NCBI RefSeq assembly: GCF_030052815.1
Contig: NC_079498.1
Location: 77,238,992 to 77,302,991, forward strand
Direction: 5' to 3'
DNA length: 64,000 nt
From: Hevea brasiliensis
Lineage: Eukaryota > Streptophyta > Magnoliopsida > Malpighiales > Euphorbiaceae
How positions within the stretch are numbered: the first letter of the stretch is position 1; each line of letters starts with the position of its first letter. Below are positions 46,154 to 58,444 of this stretch, in pieces. The position numbers and the translations under genes were made by a program. The notes under the pieces are model-generated. The model was given only the letters and a program-made list of their open reading frames with translations, was not told where the DNA came from and made no database searches.

Positions 46154-49100
46154 TGTCACACCTTACCCCTCTGTAAGGCATAACATGATCCCGTAGAATA
46201 CTTAATGAACTACCGAACTTCACCTACCGATAACTCATTAAGCACCCTACAAGGGATTTTAAAACAAGTTCTTACTTTTGGTTAGTGGTGAGCATTTCTA
46301 ATAAGTATTTAAAACATGTACTTAAGTGAAAAGCTAGTTGGAAATTTTGGCCCATTTTATTTTTCCGCAAATTTTATAAAAATTTTGACAGAGTTTCCTC
46401 TGTATTTTGAGAAAACCGTTCTTTAAATACCTGTAAAAAGCACTTCTAAAAATTTTTCTCAACCACAACTTCAATTTCACAATCAAACTTTATCAATTTC
46501 TTCAATTCCACAATCATTTCATTTGAGACAAAATAATTTATATACATCCTTACAAAATTCACATCAAAAGAAATACAAACTAAATTTTATTACAAACTTC
46601 ATACAAATTTTGTACAAGCTGCTCAAGACCCATTTACATGTCCATACCTTTATCTGCAATACATACATCAAAATAAATATTTACAAAGGTGGTATAAATT
46701 ATACCCAAGACTTCAAGATGATAGCTCCTCACACCTCAAGCAGACTCACGCTTCTAGTCTCTCAGATTCGCATAAAGAATAGAAGCTATCGCTATGTACT
46801 AGGACTCAGTGGTACACAACATACTAAAATAATCTTTATGCAAAAATAAAATCACATTTATTCAAAAATTTGACTAAACATAAGCATTAAACACAAAACA
46901 TGAATTATGAGATTTTAATGCAAACCAAGTTCATTTCAAAATATCAAAACACATTTCATAAAACCCACAGTTAGATCATGCCATCCGCTGAGTACTAGAA
47001 TCTCAATAGCCAGAGGCTAAAGAGAAATCATATCACAAGGCTAGCTAGCTCAAATATATGGATATCCATTCACATCCTCTTCTACTGGCACACCTCAACA
47101 CTTCTCCAGAGAAGGAATCAAAATTCGAAACTAATTACCCCCACTAGTCGTGCTAGTGAGGTGTTCAAATATATGGTCATGACACTGTGGTTTCAAAACT
47201 TATCTTAACAATTTGCTAAACATTGCTATTTCAAATATACACAATAACTTTCACAGTTTAATCAAAACATCATAAATAATGTCACAAATAAACTTTCAAC
47301 AATTCTAAATCACAAGTAAAATACATATTTCGTTCACTTTATCAATGAATTTTAAAGCATGAAGATGTTGTGCACAAACCTCAAATGAGTCGCCTTTTGG
47401 CCTTAACTCGACTCCTCGGGTTCTGTCCCGGTATTCTTTTCCACTGAAACACATAATTTTATAGTGTTTCAGTACCATAATTTAACATAAATTCAAAAAT
47501 AAATTTAACTTCACTTATACCTAGCTCTAACGTGCTAATTTCGACGTTCTTGAAATTTTGTGTTTCGGGTTACTATTCATTATACTATTCAAGTCAAATA
47601 GTTGACTTTCTAAGGCTTAATAGGTATGGGAACTCCAACTTCACCCACATACCACATTTTGCTCATTAAACTTGTTGGTTTTGGTCGTTTTCTCAAAGCT
47701 TAGGTCATTTTGGCAAAATTGCCAATTTTCGGTTTTGGAGTTCTAAGTTGCACTATTCCATTGGTCAATCTACTGTTGGAATTTGATAAAACTTCCTTCA
47801 TAGAAAATTTTCCTTATTGTTTTAAGTGTATTCTCATTTTTGGATCACCTCAATCGGAGTTTTTTAGCTCAAGTTATGGCCAAAATAAAATTACTGTTCA
47901 CGTGCACTATTCATGCTGAGATTTTGGGTTCTGGCAGATTTTGATCCAACTTTGGTTAGTAATTTGATTAAGTTAAGTTCATAATTTTGTCTAAATTTCT
48001 TCATATGAAATGTTCTACTATGTCTTAGGTTTCCATCGGTTCAAGAATCGTCTAAATCGGAGTTTTGTAGAGAGAGTTATAACCCTTCAAACATTACTGC
48101 TCAATATAAATTCTGCAGAGTTGCAGGTTTGGTAACTCAACTTTGCTCAATAATTTGAATGGGTTAATGGCATAATTTGGGGTGGTGTTCTTCATAACAG
48201 TTTTAGATCTATACCTTATCTAATTGCTGGTAAAATTTCAGGTGAATTTGATCTTCCTAGCTCGAGTTATGACCAAATGAATAGTTACTGTTCATTTGGT
48301 CAGTTTGGTGCAGTGGCAGCCTGCTCTCATTTCACTTTGGTCAATTTGTTCACCAGTTTTGGTCAGTTTTTGGGCATGGTTCCTTAATGAAAATTGCGCT
48401 CTTTTATGTCTATTTTCATCCCCAATTTGTGGCATATCAATTGGACTTGTAAAATTTGAGTTTTGGTCCTTCAAAGTGGGTTTGGTCATGCTGCCAGCAG
48501 TATGACCATTGGACCTACGAATTTGGTTTTCATTCCAATAATTCCCACACATCTCTTTTGGTCATTATTGACCATTTTTCAGTCCACAATTGGTCAAAGA
48601 TATCATTTATGCATTTCTCCAAAATTTGCCTCAAACCCTAGGTCTCCAAACCCTAATTCACTTAATTATTGTAATTAATCACACTTAATGGTTTTAATGC
48701 TAATCATTCAACACCAATAAGCTCACATACACCTTTAAATTCACCAAGTTCATGCATACACATCCTCAAACCCTAGTTGACTAAAATTTAGGTTTGGTCC
48801 TTCCACAATTTATTTCATTTCATTTTTCCATAATTTCTAGTGTAATTCAACTACTTAATTATGAATTTAAACATAATATTAAAAACTAACCACTAACCTC
48901 TTTTGTTGAATTTCTCCCTCTTCAAATCTTCTTTCTTTCCTCCTCTTTTTGTTGTCAAGATACTTGTCAAAGTCCAAAAACAAGACTTACTTAAAGGAGC
49001 TAGGGAGTTTATAAAATAAAATCAAGCTTTTGAAAGCTTGAGATGGGTGTTAATGGTGGAAAGGGAAATGAGAGAAATGAGGGAGAAGGAGTGACGGGAA

Positions 49101-49784
49101 TGAAGTAATAAATTTTTTTTTCTTTTCTTTTATCTATTTTGCTTATGGAAGACCACAAAAACTTAATTTAATAAATATTTAATTAATTCCTTTTATGGCA
49201 TCATGCATGATGTCATGCATGATGTCATCACCTTTTTGCTTTTTGATTTTCCTCTCTCTTTTTTTTCTATTTTTCTATTAGTTCTTTAATTTAATTCTCA
49301 AAGCCGAAATTTTCTTTTTTTCGATTTTATTTGACAGTTAGGTCAGGAGTCAGCTCTCGAGGTCAATTGACCAAATTGCCCCTCGCCGGTTCATCCCGGT
49401 TTGCAAATAATTCCATATTTCTTTCGGCTCCCTGACCTAATTATTTGACTGGCTTAACAGTTCTTTTTTGTGATTTTCTCTTTTCCACTGTGTTCATAAG
49501 GGTCCTAAGGACCGCAGCATCACTTTTTACGGTTTGAAATTTGAGTTTAAAACGACTTCGCAGTCATTCCCGAGGAGGTCACCCATCGCTGTGACTCTCA
49601 GCTCGTTTAATTTCTTATGTTCTATTTTTCTTGTTTATACTTAACTAATTGAACATTACTAATTATTTATGTTTATGGCTTCTCTAATTGACTTAAGTGT
49701 GGTTCTAATCTCCTTAATTGTCCGGATCGACACCGGTCACCAGAACAGTGAAATATACCAGGCTATGCAAACGGGGGTGTTACA
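46154..49784 (-). repeat. Gypsy-D 5' LTR (3631 bp)
   Basis: Near-identical to 37669-41299 in long stretches. It has the stem CTGAAACAC/GTGTTTCAG (47444-47472), TTGTGCACAA (47368-47377), donor-like GAG|GTTAGTGG (intron start 48897, minus) and the ATGCATGATGTC repeat (about 49199-49230). The stem seen at 38306-38333 is damaged here by a patch of differences (about 46735-46800). Confidence 0.94.
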
Positions 49785-49789
49785 AGCAC

Positions 49790-51271
49790 ATGGAGTTTAC
49801 TCTTGTCAATGCATTGTCATAAATCATATCAGTGCATATAATTTTTAGACCTGAGATAGCACAGTTATCTTGTATATAGGTGGTTTGAATTTGATACTGC
49901 TTTCATACTTCTACAGTGTATGGGTATATGGGCATGTGTTGGCTCCTACTAGTTATATATGGAGGTAGGTGTTGATCAAGATGGAATCTATTGCCCTAAG
50001 TAAATAGGGATAAAATCCTATGTTCATTTAATTGTTCTTGATGTTTCAATTTCCTGGCTAAGACAGATAGATTTAATCAGAAAAGTGTTTATGATGAGAA
50101 AAATCTTTTTAATCAAGAATTGGAATTAAAAGAGAACATAATATTCATAGCAAATGGAGTTTGGCATAAACCATGACTCCAGCTCGAATTGAGATTTTGT
50201 AACAGAGAGATTCCAGTGCATGGTAACATATGATTAAAGGTTCATTTAAGGTATTCCTTATTACTGATTGGGTAGCCATGGCATGCTATGCTAGGTGTTA
50301 ACCATGGTCTATGAGATGCCTAAAATGATTTAAAGAAATCATTTATGGTAAAAAAGAGTTCTGATGATATTAAGAGTTAATATCATATCTCATTGCCAAT
50401 TAGTGATGAGCCTAGTGAGTCACACATATATACAAGTAATCACCAAGTTAAATGTGATTTAATTAACTAGTTAAAGAGTTTAATTGATTAATTAAATAGG
50501 TTTGGTTTGCAATTAGATTGCAAATTCCCTAGCATAACTTGAAACCAAATCTAGGTTATTGGATGTAGAGTATAAGTTAAATTTATATTTAAAGTGTTTA
50601 AAGATGAATTTAATTATGAGAAATTAATTAATAGAGATTAATTAATTAATTTATATTTGATATAAATTAATTAGAATAGAAGAAATAATTATTTTGGGTT
50701 GAGGACTCAAAATTACAATACAAGGGTAATTTGGTTATTTCACAGGGTGACATGCGGCACCATGAGATGGTGACGCATGGCACCATATAAGCTTGCCATT
50801 TGTCTTCCAATCATATAAGATGATCAAAGTCAAGATTAAATCTAGCTTTGACACTTGGCTTAATGTGATTAGGTCAATTAAAATTCTGAGCCAATCAGAA
50901 GATGACATGTGGCAAGGGTTTTAAGTGATGACCTAATTATATAATGTGATGTTATGAAAGAATAACATAACATTCTGATTTTATCAAAAGTGGGCCACCA
51001 CCCTTGAACTCTTCTTCCTCTCTTCTTCTTCATCTCTCATCAATTCAAAGAGAATTGCCCACATTCTCTTGAATTAAAATTGCTAGAAATCGTTTCTAGT
51101 GTCCTGTATACATTTACAACCTCTCTAAAGGCAAATCCCTATTTTCTAATTGGTTGGCAAGGTTTTAGAAGCTGTTCAAGGAGATACCACTGGTGATCTT
51201 TGTGTGGACAATCTAGAGGGATAATATTTGGGGTCCTAGGTGCTTCCTAAAGGTATCAAGCACATCTATAG
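49790..51271 (+). repeat. Shared copia LTR, segment 2
   Basis: Continues the LTR from 37668 and from 50159 onward aligns with 11051-12150 (for example GACTCCAGCTCGAATTGAGA). It is interrupted at 51271 by Gypsy-C with duplication TATAG. It contains the same AT-rich TTAATTAATTA blocks and the CTCTTCTTCCTC tract. I see no gene in it. Confidence 0.9.
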
Positions 51272-54200
51272 TGTAACATCCTCCCGGTAGCAATTTCGCA
51301 CAGTCTACTGTTCCGGTGACCGGTATCGGTCCGGACAGCTAGAACGTCCGGAAAAATATTTAAACTAAAGCAAGGAACCATAATTAACTCAAATATTAAT
51401 AAGAAAAATTTAGTAAAAATGTTAGAAATAAAAATACAACCAAGTCAAATGAGCCGGTGCCCAAGCGATGGGTAATCAGAGGTAAGTTGCGGTTCTCGCA
51501 ACGAGGAGCCCTAGACCCAGAGAAAAATTCATAAAATAATTTTTGGGACACCAGAGAAGAGTCATTGAGGTTCCTATGGCATTATAATGCCAAGAAAATA
51601 TTTAGAAAAATTTTTCAATCGGTACAGACAATTTTGACCCGTTAAGCCAAACGGAGGGCATTTTGGTCATTTTGCCTTCAGAGACGATTTTTGGCCGACT
51701 TGTCCAGTTGAGTAAATAATTATTATGACATAAAATATGAATTAATGTTGATGAAAAATTAATTTGAAGTTAGTAGAAAAGAAAAGAAAAGAAAATACAA
51801 TAAAATGCCAATTATGACATATTATGAGGTCATTTAAAATTGTCCACCAATCACAACTAAGTAACCATTTGACTAATTAATAAAAGAGATAAATAAAGAC
51901 CAAGGAAGACCAAAAACAAGCAGCCATCTTCTTCTTCAAAACGTGATCCTCTCCTCCATAACCCTCCATGGAAGTTTTCTTTAATTACTTCCATTTTCCC
52001 ATGAATTTGCACTATAAAACCCTAAGTCCCTTCACTAAAAGCTTGTCTCTACCTCTTGGGAAGTGTTTGGCAGCCTAGAAAGTGAAGGAAAGTGAAGTTT
52101 TAGCTTGGAGAAATCTGCCCTACAAGAGGTTAAAGTGAGGTTAGTGCCTACTTATATATATACTTCTTTGATTCCATGTTAGAAGCTTGAAATAAGTGAG
52201 AAATTGTAAATTAAATGAATAAAAGTTAAGTGTATGCATCCCTTGAATTTTCGGCAGCCCTAGGAAGGAATGAGTTTGATTGTATTAACGGACTTAGAGT
52301 GAATTGAAGATTATGTTTAAAGTGTATACATATATATATATACAAAGAATGAAAGAGTTAACTAAAGAAATTGTGAAAATCATGAATTTGAACTAGGGTT
52401 TTGGAGAGTGAAATTTGGTTTTGGCTTATGAAGTGGTAAGTGAACATTATAAGGGTCAATTAGTGACCATTTGAGGTAAGTTCACCATAATTTGAAGAGA
52501 TTTAGAGTGATGCAAACTGAATTGGTAGGCTGCCTAGGGTAACCAGTAGGGAGGCTGTGATTCCAGCCCACTTGAACAGCCATAACTTTGGCTGTGTAAG
52601 TCCAATTGGTGTTTGGCCAATTGGACATGAAATTAGGCTTATAATGGCACATTTTTTCTGAAGAAACCATGCCCAAAAGACCAAAGCAAGTGGACCAAAA
52701 GTTGGCCCCATTCCGGATACCCTGCAACTAGCACTTGCAGAAATGACCAAATGAACAGTAACTGTTCATTTGGCCACAACTCACTGTAGAATGGTCAAAT
52801 TGACCTGAAATTTTTACAGCAACAAGATAAGACATAGACAAACAATTTTCATGAAGAACATCACCCCAAATTATGCCATTAACCCATTCAAATTATTGAG
52901 AAAAGTTAAGTTATCAAACTTGCAACTCTGCAGATTTTCACTTGAACAGTAATGTTTGGATGGCTATAACTCTCTCTAGCAAACTCGGATTTAGGCGATT
53001 CTTGAACCGATGGAAACCTAAGGCATGGTAGAACATTTCATATGAAGAAAGTTAGATCAAATTATGAACTTAACTTGATCAAATTACTGACCAAATTTGG
53101 ATCAAAATCGCGTAACCCAAAATCTCAAAGATGAATAAAGGCACGTAAACAGTAAACTTATTTTGGCCATAACTTGAGCTACAAAACTCCAAATGGAGTG
53201 ATTCAAAAAAAGAAATTCAACTAGACAAAATAAGGAACAACTTTCATGTTTACCATTTCCTCAAAGTTCCACTGTAACAGTCCTTAATGGAATAGTAAAG
53301 TTATGGTACAAATTCTGAAATTTCTGCCCCTTAGTGCTAAGCTTGGAAATGGATTTGGTGACTTATTCCAACAAGTTTTAAATGTAAAATGTGGTATGTT
53401 TGAAGTGCCAAAGTCGATGTACCTACTTTCTATGCAAAAGTCAACTTTTTTGTTGACCAATGAAATGAATAGTGACACCAAAAGTTGAAATTCAAAGATT
53501 GAAGAATTTTAAAGTATCAAATGCCCTAGTATACCTAACAAGATTGGTTTGGATAGTTTGGCATGCCAATAGGGTATTGTTTTAGCAGTACTGCGAAAGG
53601 CTTTTATGCCCGTATTCATGGCTTTTATGCCCGTATTCATGGCTTTTATGCCCGATTATGTGATATCATGGCTTTTTAGCCATACTGACTGCATATGGTA
53701 GACGTTCTGCGTCCCATGGTATGACGGCCCGAGGCAATCATGTGTCCAAAGCCAACGACCCGTTATCCATCCAATCGCCCAAAGATAGGTTACTTGGGCA
53801 TGGAAAAGTATAACTGTGATTGAACTGATTATTAAAGAAAGTACGAAAATTAAGTATCAGGAATGATTACAAAAATACAAAGAAGCTCAAGATCATGAAG
53901 AAAATAATTAATGAAATGCATGAAGAAATTAATATCATAAAACATGATTAGCCCTCGACTAAACAATAAGTTAGTAATTATTCATTTCTTATGAACACAG
54001 TAGCAAGGAAATTATTATTTTTATTTGCATATTATATTTTCTTGTATTATTGGCACCACTAAGCTTTATGCTTAGCGCTTTGCAACGCAGCGTAATCAAG
54101 ATTTGGACAGAGGGCCCAGTAGACCACAGATTCGGTAAGGCAGTTCACAGTTCTGCATAGTGTCCGTGTCACCTCGTCACCTGCAGTGCATTGGTAGGAC

Positions 54201-54682
54201 ACTAGATTTCATTTTGATATTTTGTAACTAATTTCTATTTTCTCATATGTATTTGAACTTATGTAATAAATTTCGATATTCATGTAAATAATGAAAATTG
54301 TATTTGTGAATGGAAGAGTGGATGTCTATTTATGACTTGTACATGATTAATAAATGAGATGAAGATTGAGAATTGAAATTGATAATTGTTGAGATTTTGA
54401 TAAATGGAGTTGAGATGATTGAATATGAATATAGGAAGTGTTTTTCACAGGTTCCGAAGAACGGTTTTCTCCATTTTTAGCCGGTACTCCGCCGGATTTT
54501 CTTTAAAATTTTCGGAACCTCAAATAAATTACAATTTCAATAAATGAATTATATTTCACAAGTTATTTTCAAAACTATGATAAAAATGAATTAAGATAAA
54601 ATAGAGTGCTCAAATAGAGTGCTCGGCACACTAAGTGGCATAACTTGCTCGGCTACACTGTAGTCGGGTAAGGGGTGTCACA
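51272..54682 (+). repeat. Gypsy-C left LTR (3411 bp)
   Basis: Starts TGTAACATCC and ends GGTGTCACA. TATAAAA lies at 52013-52019 and donor-like GAG|GTTAGTGCC at intron start 52140. Diverged modules with a CCATAACT box lie at about 52580, 52773, 52963 and 53166. A short tandem repeat around GGCTTTTATGCCCGTATTCA lies at about 53600-53660, and the hairpin CTAAGC-TTTAT-GCTTAG at 54059-54075 after GGCACCA. Short antisense frames in the module region have no recognisable domain. Confidence 0.94.
53600..53661 (+). repeat. Short tandem repeat, unit 21 bp, about 2.7 copies
   Basis: Repeats of GGCTTTTATGCCCGTATTCA plus one base, followed by a partial unit. The right LTR has the same array at about 57366-57427 with one substitution in the first unit. 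Confidence 0.85.
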
Positions 54683-55037
54683 TTTAGTGGTATCAGAGCA
54701 CGGATTAGGCGTTTCTGGACCTAGATTGGTTGCATATCATGCATTGCATTCATAAGAGTCGAGGTGACACTATTGCAGATCTGTATTTCCTGTTTATTTT
54801 AGGTTAAGATATGGAATAAGAGAGTGAAGAGACAATGAGATAGCGAATGGAGATGAGAAGGAGACTGTATTTAAGATGAAAAAGGATGAGTACATAACTG
54901 TTTGAGGATAGGATTGAGAATAAGGAGAAAGTGAAGTAGGATAACACGAAAAGGTGAAGAAATAAAGAGGTAATAGCTCCTTGGCTATTTACATTGGATA
55001 AATTTCGAGGACGAAATTTAAATAAGAGGGGAAGAGT
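54683..55037 (+). mobile_element. Gypsy-C minimal internal region
   Basis: Contains TGGTATCAGAGCA (about 54688-54700) as primer site, an acceptor-like CTGTTTATTTTAG ending at 54802, and an ATG (54811) that opens only ATG-GAA-TAA. It ends with AAATTTCGAGGACGAAATTT (about 55000-55019) and the purine tract AAGAGGGGAAGAG (about 55024-55036). The 5' end matches the Gypsy-B internal region from 6081; everything between the gag start and the PPT region is missing. Confidence 0.88.
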
Positions 55038-58000
55038 TGTAACATCCTCCCGGTAGCAATTCCGCACAGTCTACTGTTCCGGTGACCGGTGTCGGTCCGG
55101 ACAGCTAGAACGTCTGGAAAAATATTTAAACTAAAGCGAGGAACCATAATTAACTCAAATATTAATAAGAAAAATTTAGTAAAAATGTTAGAAATAAAAA
55201 TACAACCAAGTCAAATGAGCCGGTGCCCAAGCGATGGGTAATCAGAGGTAAGTTGCGGTTCTCGCAACGAGGAGCCCTAGACCCGGAGAAAAATTCATAA
55301 AATAATTTTTGGGACACCAGAGAAGGGTTATTGAGGTTCCTATGGCATTATAATGCCAAGAAAATATTTAGAAAAATTTTTCAATCGGTACAGACAATTT
55401 TGACCCGTTAAGCCAAATGGAGGGCATTTTGGTCATTTCGCCTTCAGAGACGATTTTTGGCCGACTTGTCCAGTTGAGTAAATAATTATTATGACATAAA
55501 ATATGAAATAATGTTGATGAAAAATTAATTTGAAGTTAGTAGAAGAGAAAAGAAAAGAAAATACAATAAAATGCCAATTATGACATATTATGAGGTCATT
55601 TAAAATTGTCCACCAATCACAATTAAGTAACCATTTGACTAATTAATAAAAGAGATAAATAAAGACCAAGGAAGACCAAAAACAAGCAGCCATCTTCTTC
55701 TTCAAAACGTGATCCTCTCCTCCATAACCCTCCATGGAAGTTTTCTTTAATTACTTCCATTTTCCCATGAATTTGCACTATAAAACCCTAAGTCCCTTCA
55801 CTAAAAGCTTGTCTCTACCTCTTGGGAAGTGTTTGGCAGCCTAGAAAGTGAAGGAAAGTGAAGTTTTAGCTTGGAGAAATCTGCCCTACAAGAGGTTAAA
55901 GTGAGGTTAGTGCCTACTTATATATATACTTCTTTGATTCCATGTTAGAAGCTTGAAATAAGTGAGAAATTGTAAATTAAATGAATAAAAGTTAAGTGTA
56001 TGCATCCCTTGAATTTTCGACAGCCCTAGGAAGGAATGAGTTTGATTGTATTAATAGACTTAGAGTGAATTGGAGATTATGTTTAAAGTGTATACATATA
56101 TATATATACAAAGAATGAAAGAGTTAAATAAAGAAATTGTAAAAATCATGAATTTGAACTAGGGTTTTGGAGAGTGAAATTTGGTTTTGGCTTATGAAGT
56201 GGTAAGTGAACATTATAAGGGTCAATTAGTGACCATTTGAGGTAAGTTCACCATAATTTGAAGAGATTTAGAGTGATGCAAACTGAATTGGTAGGCTGCC
56301 TAGGGTAACCAGTAGGGAGGCTGTGATTCCAGCCCACTTGATTAGCCATAACTTTGGCTGTGTAAGTCCAATTGGTGTTTGGCCAATTGGACATGAAATT
56401 AGGCTTATAATGGCACATTTTTTCTGAAGAAACCATGCCCAAAAGACCAAAGCAAGTGGACCAAAAGTTGGCCCCATTCCGGATACCCTGCAACCAGCAC
56501 CTGCAGAAATTACCAAATGAACAGTAACTGTTCATTTGGCCACAACTCACTGTAAAATGGTCAAATTGACCTGAAATTTTTACAGAAACAAGATAAGACA
56601 TAGAAAAACAATTCTCATGAAGAACATCACCCCAAATTATGCCATTAACCCATTCAAATTATTGGGAAAAGTTAAGTTATCAAACTTGCAACTCTGCAAA
56701 TTTTCACTTGAGCAATAATGTTTGGATGGCTATAACTCTCTCTAGAAAACTCGGATTTAGGCGATTCTTGAACCGATGGAAACCTAAGGCATGGTAGAAC
56801 ATTTCATATGAAGAAAGTTAGACCAAATTATGAACTTAACTTGATCAAATTACTGACCAAATTTGGATCAAAATCTGCCAGAACCCAAAATCTCAGCATG
56901 AACAGTGCACGTAAACAGTAAACTTATTTTGGCCATAACTTGAGCTACAAAACTCCAAATGGAGTGATTCAAAAAACGAAATTCAACTAGAAAAAATAAG
57001 GAACAACTTTCATGTTTACCATTTCCTCAAATTTCCACTGTAACAGTCCTTAATGGAATAGTAAAGTTATGGTACAAATTTTAAAATTTCTGCCCCTTAG
57101 TGCTAAGCTTGGAAATGGATTTGGTGACTTATTCCAACAAGTTTTAAATGTAAAATGTGGTATGTTTGAAGTGCCAAAGTCGATGTACCTACTTTCTATG
57201 CAAAAGTCAACTTTTTTGTTGACCAATGAAATGAATAGTGACACCAAAAGTTGAAATTCAAAGATTGAAGAATTTTAAAGTATCAAATGCCCTAGTATAC
57301 CTAACAAGATTGGTTTGGATAGTTTGGCATGCCAATAGGGTATTGTTTTAGCAGTACTGCGAAAGGCTTTTATGCTCGTATTCATGGCTTTTATGCCCGT
57401 ATTCATGGCTTTTATGCCCGATTATGTGATATCATGGCTTTTTAGCCATACTGACTGCATACGTGGTAGACGTTCTGCGTCCCATGGTATGACGGCCCGA
57501 GGCACCGCGGTGTCCGGTGCCAACGACCCGTTATCCAGTCCAGTCGTCCAGTATAGGTTACTTGGGCATACAAAAGTACAACTGTGATTGAAGTGATTAT
57601 TAAAGAAAATATGAAAATTAAGTATCAGGAATGATTACAAAAATACAAAGAAGCTCAAGATCATGAAGAAAATAATTAACGAAATGCATGAAGAAATTAA
57701 TATCATAAAACATGATTAGCCCTCGACTAAACAATAAGTTAGTAATTATTCATTTCTTATGAACACAGTAGCAAGGAAATTATTATTTTTATTTGCATAT
57801 TATATTTTCTTGTATTATTGGCACCACTAAGCTTTATGCTTAGCGCGTCGCTTTTGCAACGCATAGGTACTGAAGATTTGGACAGAGGGCCCAGTAGACC
57901 ACAGATTCGGTAAGGCAGTTCACAGTTCTGCATAGTGTCCGTGTCACCTCGTCACCTGCAGTGCATTGGTAGGACACTAGATTTCATTTTGATATTTTGT

Positions 58001-58444
58001 AACTAATTTCTATTTTCTCATATGTATTTGAACTTATGTAATAAATTTCGATATTCATGTAAATAATGAAAATTGTATTTGTGAATGGAAGAGTGGATGT
58101 CTATTTATGACTTGTACATGATTAATAAATGAGATGATGATTGAGAATTGAAATTGATAATTGTTGAGATTTTGATAAATGGAGTTGAGATGATTGAATA
58201 TGAATATAGGAAGTGTTTTTCACAGGTTCCGAAGAACGGTTTTCTCCATTTTTAGCCGGTACTCCGCCGGATTTTCTTTAAAATTTTCGGAACCTCAAAT
58301 AAATTACAATTTCAATAAATGAATTATATTTCACAAGTTATTTTCAAAACTATGATAAAAATGAATTAAGATAAAATAGAGTGCTCGGCACACTGAGTGG
58401 CATAACTTGCTCGGCTACACTGTAGTCGGGTAAGGGGTGTCACA
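55038..58444 (+). repeat. Gypsy-C right LTR (3407 bp)
   Basis: Nearly identical to the left LTR, with TATAAAA at 55779-55785, donor-like site at 55906 and hairpin CTAAGC/GCTTAG at 57827-57843. Most differences from the left copy sit in a few patches (about 56875-56915, 57465-57575, 57843-57875) and a short insertion in the left copy (CTCAAATAGAGTG-type duplication near 54607-54622). Confidence 0.94.

Larger units (their letters stand above)
37669..49784 (-). mobile_element. Gypsy-D: full-length long-LTR gypsy element
   Basis: Two LTRs of exactly 3631 bp each (46154-49784 at the element's 5' end, 37669-41299 at its 3' end) flank a 4854-bp internal region. The duplication AGCAC (37664-37668 and 49785-49789) lies in copia LTR sequence. 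The minus strand carries gag, protease, RT, RNase H, integrase and chromodomain remnants closely related to family A, but the LTRs are clearly a different family. Equal LTR lengths and high similarity suggest a recent insertion. Frames are broken in gag and integrase. Confidence 0.94.
51272..58444 (+). mobile_element. Gypsy-C: LTR element with a 355-bp internal region
   Basis: LTRs 51272-54682 (3411 bp) and 55038-58444 (3407 bp) flank only 355 bp. The TATAG duplication (51267-51271 and 58445-58449) shows a normal insertion as a unit. The LTRs are nearly identical, so it inserted recently. It has a primer site and a polypurine tract but no gag or pol, so if it moved in this form it used proteins from another element. 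Alternatively the internal region was deleted after insertion. Confidence 0.93.

Noticed and set aside
52328..52343. TATATATATA microsatellite as a promoter
   Set aside because: It lies downstream of the better TATAAAA box and of the donor-like site; it is a simple repeat also found in the other LTR (about 56095-56110).
52482..52750. Minus-strand frames of about 82 codons in both Gypsy-C LTRs (also 56248-56601)
   Set aside because: They overlap the repeated LTR modules; several frames are open at once, which points to composition and not to a protein.
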